A stretch of DNA of 7,585 bases, from the NCBI GenBank assembly GCA_022361315.1, contig JAKSBB010001284.1, forward strand, positions 1 to 7,585. Reading direction: 5' to 3'. A program made the translations under genes and the position numbers. The notes below the pieces were generated by a model, which was not told the origin of the DNA, did no database searches, and saw nothing but the letters and a program-made list of their open reading frames with translations. The stretch is from Desulfobacterales bacterium. GTDB taxonomy: Bacteria > Desulfobacterota > Desulfobacteria > Desulfobacterales > Desulfobacteraceae. Positions 5,125 through 7,585 of this stretch are shown piece by piece (within the stretch, counting starts at the first letter, position 1; every line of letters begins with the position of its first letter).

Positions 5125-6852
5125 TTATCCTTTTTTCTTCTTTCTGGGCGGTTTGTTCCCCTTCTTCTTGCGGGGCGGGTGCTGTTTGGCCAGCTTTGCC
5201 CAGGCATCCCTCAGGGTGACGGTGCGGTTGAATACCGGCTTGTCGTCCGTGCTGTCCTTGCCGTCCAGGCAGAAGTAACCCAGGCGTTCGAACTGGAAGG
5301 GTACCTCGGGTTCGGCTGTGGCAAGGCCTTTTTCCAGCTTGCATCCGGTGAGTATCTCCAGGGAGCCGGGGTTCAGGTTTTCCACAAAGTCCTGGCCGTC
5401 CTGTTCCGGGTTTTCATCTTTGAAGAGGCGGTCGTACAGGCGGACTTCCGCATCCAGGCAGTCGTTGGCGTTGACCCAGTGGATGGTGCCTTTGACCTTA
5501 CGGCCGTCCGGGGCATTGCCGCCGCGGGTTTCCGGATCATAGGTGCAGATGAGTTCCACGACTTCGCCAGCTTCGTTTTTAATGATCTCTTTACAGGTGA
5601 CCAGATAGGCAGCCCTGAGGCGGACTTCACGGCCGGGACCCAGACGGAAGAACTTCTTGGGGGGATCTTCCATGAAATCATCCTGCTCCACATAGATCTC
5701 CCGGGAAAAAGAGACGTCTCGTTTGCCCAGTTCCGGTTTCTGGGGATGATTCATGGCTTCCAGGGTTTCGGTCTGCCCTTCCGGGTAGTTCTCTATGGTC
5801 ACCTTCAGGGGGCGGATAACCCCCATCACCCGCTGGGCGTTTTCATTCAAATCGTCCCTGAGGCAGGATTCCAGGAGCCCCATATCGATACGGCTTTCCT
5901 TTTTCGACACCCCGATGACGTTGCAGAAGTTCCGGATGGCGGCAGGGGTATACCCTCTGCGGCGCATGCCTTCCAGGGTGGGCAGGCGGGGATCGTCCCA
6001 GCCTGCGACTTTGCCTTCGTCGATGAGGCGCTGGAGTTTACGCTTGCTGAGCACCGTAAAGTTGATGTTCATCCGCGCAAATTCGATCTGCTGGGGATGG
6101 CAGGGAACAGACACGTTGTCCAGGAACCAGTCGTAGAGGGGACGGTGGTCCTCAAATTCCAGGCTGCACAGGGAGTGGGTAATGCCTTCCAGGGCATCGG
6201 AGATGCCGTGGGTGAAATCGTACATGGGGTAGATGCACCACTTGTCCCCGGTCCGGGGGTGGGGAGCCTTTTTCACCCGGTAAATGATGGGATCCCGCAG
6301 GTTGATGTTGGGCGAAGCCATGTCGATTTTGGCCCTTAGGGTATGTTCCCCTTCGCCGAATTCGCCGTTCTTCATCTTTTCGAACAGGTCCAGGTTTTCT
6401 TCCACACTCCGGTCCCGGTAGGGGGAGTTTTTGCCCGGTTCGGTGAGGGTGCCGCGGTATTCCCGGATCTCTTCGGGTTTCAGGCTGCAGACGTAGGCCT
6501 TGCCCCCACGGATGAGTTCCAGGGCAAATTCGTAAAGCTTGTCAAAGTAGTCCGAGGCAAAGAAGGGAGTACCGTATTCAAAGCCCAGCCATTTTACGGT
6601 ATTCTGGATGGAATCGATGTAAATCTTCTTTTCCTTGGCCGGGTTTGAATCGTCAAACCGAAGGTTGCATTTGCCGTTGAACTGACCGGCCATATTGAAG
6701 TTCAGACAAATGGATTTGGCGTGGCCGATGTGGAGATAGCCGTTGGGCTCCGGCGGAAACCGGGTGGCAACACGGCCTTCGTTTTTATTATTGCTGATAT
6801 CTTCCTGAATGATGGTTTCGATAAAATGCCCTTTTTTAATCTCTTCTTCCAT
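5125..6852 (-). CDS. glnS: Glutaminyl-tRNA synthetase (class I)
   Basis: 575 residues; E. coli GlnRS has 554. It charges tRNA-Gln with glutamine using ATP in the cytoplasm. The Rossmann catalytic core shows [15 protein letters not shown] (33-47) with HIGH at 41-44 and the second class I signature VLSKRK (267-272, KMSKS equivalent). Highly conserved stretches include [10 protein letters not shown] (62-71), [20 protein letters not shown] (130-149), [20 protein letters not shown] (205-224) and DLNENA (334-339). The C-terminal beta-barrel anticodon-binding domains follow, ending in [16 protein letters not shown] (538-553), where E. coli GlnRS also ends. About 20 extra residues (556-575) form a lysine- and proline-rich tail with two PPRKKK copies. 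Presence of GlnRS implies direct glutaminylation. GAGGG lies 5 bases before the ATG. It is monocistronic: divergent from the response regulator and closed by a strong terminator. Confidence 0.98.
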   Translation of the reverse strand: MEEEIKKGHFIETIIQEDISNNKNEGRVATRFPPEPNGYLHIGHAKSICLNFNMAGQFNGKCNLRFDDSNPAKEKKIYIDSIQNTVKWLGFEYGTPFFASDYFDKLYEFALELIRGGKAYVCSLKPEEIREYRGTLTEPGKNSPYRDRSVEENLDLFEKMKNGEFGEGEHTLRAKIDMASPNINLRDPIIYRVKKAPHPRTGDKWCIYPMYDFTHGISDALEGITHSLCSLEFEDHRPLYDWFLDNVSVPCHPQQIEFARMNINFTVLSKRKLQRLIDEGKVAGWDDPRLPTLEGMRRRGYTPAAIRNFCNVIGVSKKESRIDMGLLESCLRDDLNENAQRVMGVIRPLKVTIENYPEGQTETLEAMNHPQKPELGKRDVSFSREIYVEQDDFMEDPPKKFFRLGPGREVRLRAAYLVTCKEIIKNEAGEVVELICTYDPETRGGNAPDGRKVKGTIHWVNANDCLDAEVRLYDRLFKDENPEQDGQDFVENLNPGSLEILTGCKLEKGLATAEPEVPFQFERLGYFCLDGKDSTDDKPVFNRTVTLRDAWAKLAKQHPPRKKKGNKPPRKKKKG

Positions 6853-7100
6853 TTGTCCCTCTGTTATTGGGTGGTTGTTTAAAAGGAAATTAATATCATA
6901 TTCACCTCTATGATTAAAGAGGGCAGCACCGCCGCCACGATAAAAAGACTGGATATTTCGGGATAACTCTGGGTTAAATGTAGATAAAAAAGATTACAAT
7001 TTGAAACATTTTTACCATTGGTGGGTTCCCCGCTTTGTGTTACCTTGGGCTCACTGAAAAAAATGAAGCCAATCCCCGTAATTTATTTAGGAAAGTAACT
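6853..7100. other. Divergent intergenic region between glnS and the response regulator
   Basis: 248 bases, AT-rich, without a convincing gene. On the minus strand, AGAGGTG (6903-6909) precedes a six-codon frame MILISF (6879-6899) ending 26 bases before the glnS ATG, a possible leader peptide. CCTCT (6905-6909) and AGAGG (about 6918-6922) form a short inverted repeat. On the plus strand, TACAAT (6995-7000) resembles a -10 element without a good partner, and 6995-7008 resembles the E. coli RstA box (9 of 12 defined positions by my recollection of its consensus). AGGAAAG (7089-7095) is the ribosome binding site of the response regulator. No T-box-like leader or tRNA was seen. Confidence 0.5.
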
Positions 7101-7585
7101 ATGGAAAATCAGGAAACCAAACGTATTTTACTGGTGGAAGACGACCTCCGCCTGGCGGCCCTGGTGAGTGAGTACCTTGCCAAACAGGAATACGAAATGG
7201 AAGTGGAGCACAACGGGGACAAAGCGGTGCAGAAGATCATCCAGGGAAAACCGGATCTGGTGATTTTAGATCTGATGCTCCCGGGGAAGGACGGGTTTGC
7301 CATCTGCAGGGATGTCCGCCACAGTTACAAGGGGCCCATCCTTATTCTCACCGCCCGGGAGGACGATATGGACCAGGTGGTGGGGCTGGAACTGGGCGCG
7401 GATGACTACGTGAAAAAACCGGTGGAGCCCAGGGTGCTCCTGGCGCGGATCCGGGCGCTGTTCAGACGGACCGTGCCGGAAACCATCGGCGACAAAGTGA
7501 CTGAGCTTAACTTCGGGGCCCTGTCCCTGTGCGCATCGTCAAGGAATGGCTCCCTTGAAGGAACCCCCGTGGATCTTTCCACCAC
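7101..7585 (+). CDS. RstA-like OmpR-family response regulator, C-terminus cut by the window edge
   Basis: The open frame starts at the ATG at 7101, with AGGAAAG 5 bases upstream, and runs to the edge (161 codons). The receiver domain is complete: acidic pocket Glu13-Asp14-Asp15, phosphoacceptor Asp57 in VILDLMLPG (54-62), switch Thr84 and Tyr103, and Lys106-Pro107. The alpha4-beta5-alpha5 face with ELGADDYVKKP (97-107) and VLLARIRALFRR is of the OmpR/PhoB type, so a winged-helix DNA-binding domain is expected beyond the edge. Similarity to E. coli RstA is notable (SEYLAKQ, MLPGKDGFAICRDVR, LNFGALSL versus RstA's AAYLAKH, MLPGKDGMTICRDLR, LHFGTLTI). It probably acts as a transcription factor activated by a histidine kinase encoded downstream, outside the window. 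The signal sensed and the regulon cannot be told from here. Confidence 0.93.
   Translation, partial: MENQETKRILLVEDDLRLAALVSEYLAKQEYEMEVEHNGDKAVQKIIQGKPDLVILDLMLPGKDGFAICRDVRHSYKGPILILTAREDDMDQVVGLELGADDYVKKPVEPRVLLARIRALFRRTVPETIGDKVTELNFGALSLCASSRNGSLEGTPVDLST

Noticed and set aside
5179..6339. Long plus-strand open frame (386 codons) opposite glnS
   Set aside because: Antisense to a highly conserved synthetase; the absence of stops follows from the GlnRS codon pattern, and there is no ribosome site or recognisable domain.
7019..7037. Sigma54-like GG-N10-GC spacing (TGG at about 7020 and GC at about 7032) before the response regulator
   Set aside because: Only the invariant GG and GC match; the rest of TGGCAC and TTGC is absent, so chance is more likely.

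Overview
The window looks like ordinary chromosome of a Gram-negative bacterium of moderate GC, with AT-richer gaps between genes. A marine or anaerobic deltaproteobacterium (Desulfobacterales-like) is my best guess. It rests on general flavour: a bacterial-type GlnRS, non-mevalonate isoprenoid synthesis, an RstA-like regulator, a DUF2804 protein and a GTGxDVH-type IspF. No single gene settles the taxonomy. I see no RNA genes, insertion sequences, integrase, CRISPR array or phage genes.

Left block (1-2228, all minus strand) is a probable three-gene operon read right to left. It starts with tag (3-methyladenine DNA glycosylase I), continues with a DUF2804 protein whose start overlaps the tag stop as ATGA, and after 57 bases reaches the N-terminal half of the NAD(P)HX-repair enzyme Nnr, which runs off the left edge. 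A sigma70-like promoter candidate lies in front of tag.

Middle block (2414-4726, all plus strand) holds a YbaN/DUF454 inner-membrane protein, a six-helix potassium-channel-like protein with a TLGYGD filter, ispF (isoprenoid precursor synthesis) and a DUF1499 lipoprotein. The intergenic gaps suggest mostly separate transcription. The best promoter of the window (TTGACT-17-TATAGT) lies just in front of ispF, and the DUF1499 gene is probably read from it too.

Right block: a 66-codon two-helix membrane protein with a perfect AAGGAGG ribosome binding site (4750-4950, minus) converges on the DUF1499 gene. Upstream of it is glnS (glutaminyl-tRNA synthetase, 5125-6852, minus), closed by a strong intrinsic terminator at 5058-5098. 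After a 248-base divergent intergenic region, an RstA-like OmpR-family response regulator starts at 7101 (plus) and is cut by the right edge.

Most of the window is housekeeping. The items that deserve a second look are modest: the tag-DUF2804-nnr arrangement, the small membrane protein, a sensorless potassium channel, a duplicated lysine-rich tail on GlnRS, and short leader peptides or operator-like sequences in front of ispF, glnS and the response regulator. I do not see a convincing new multi-gene system.
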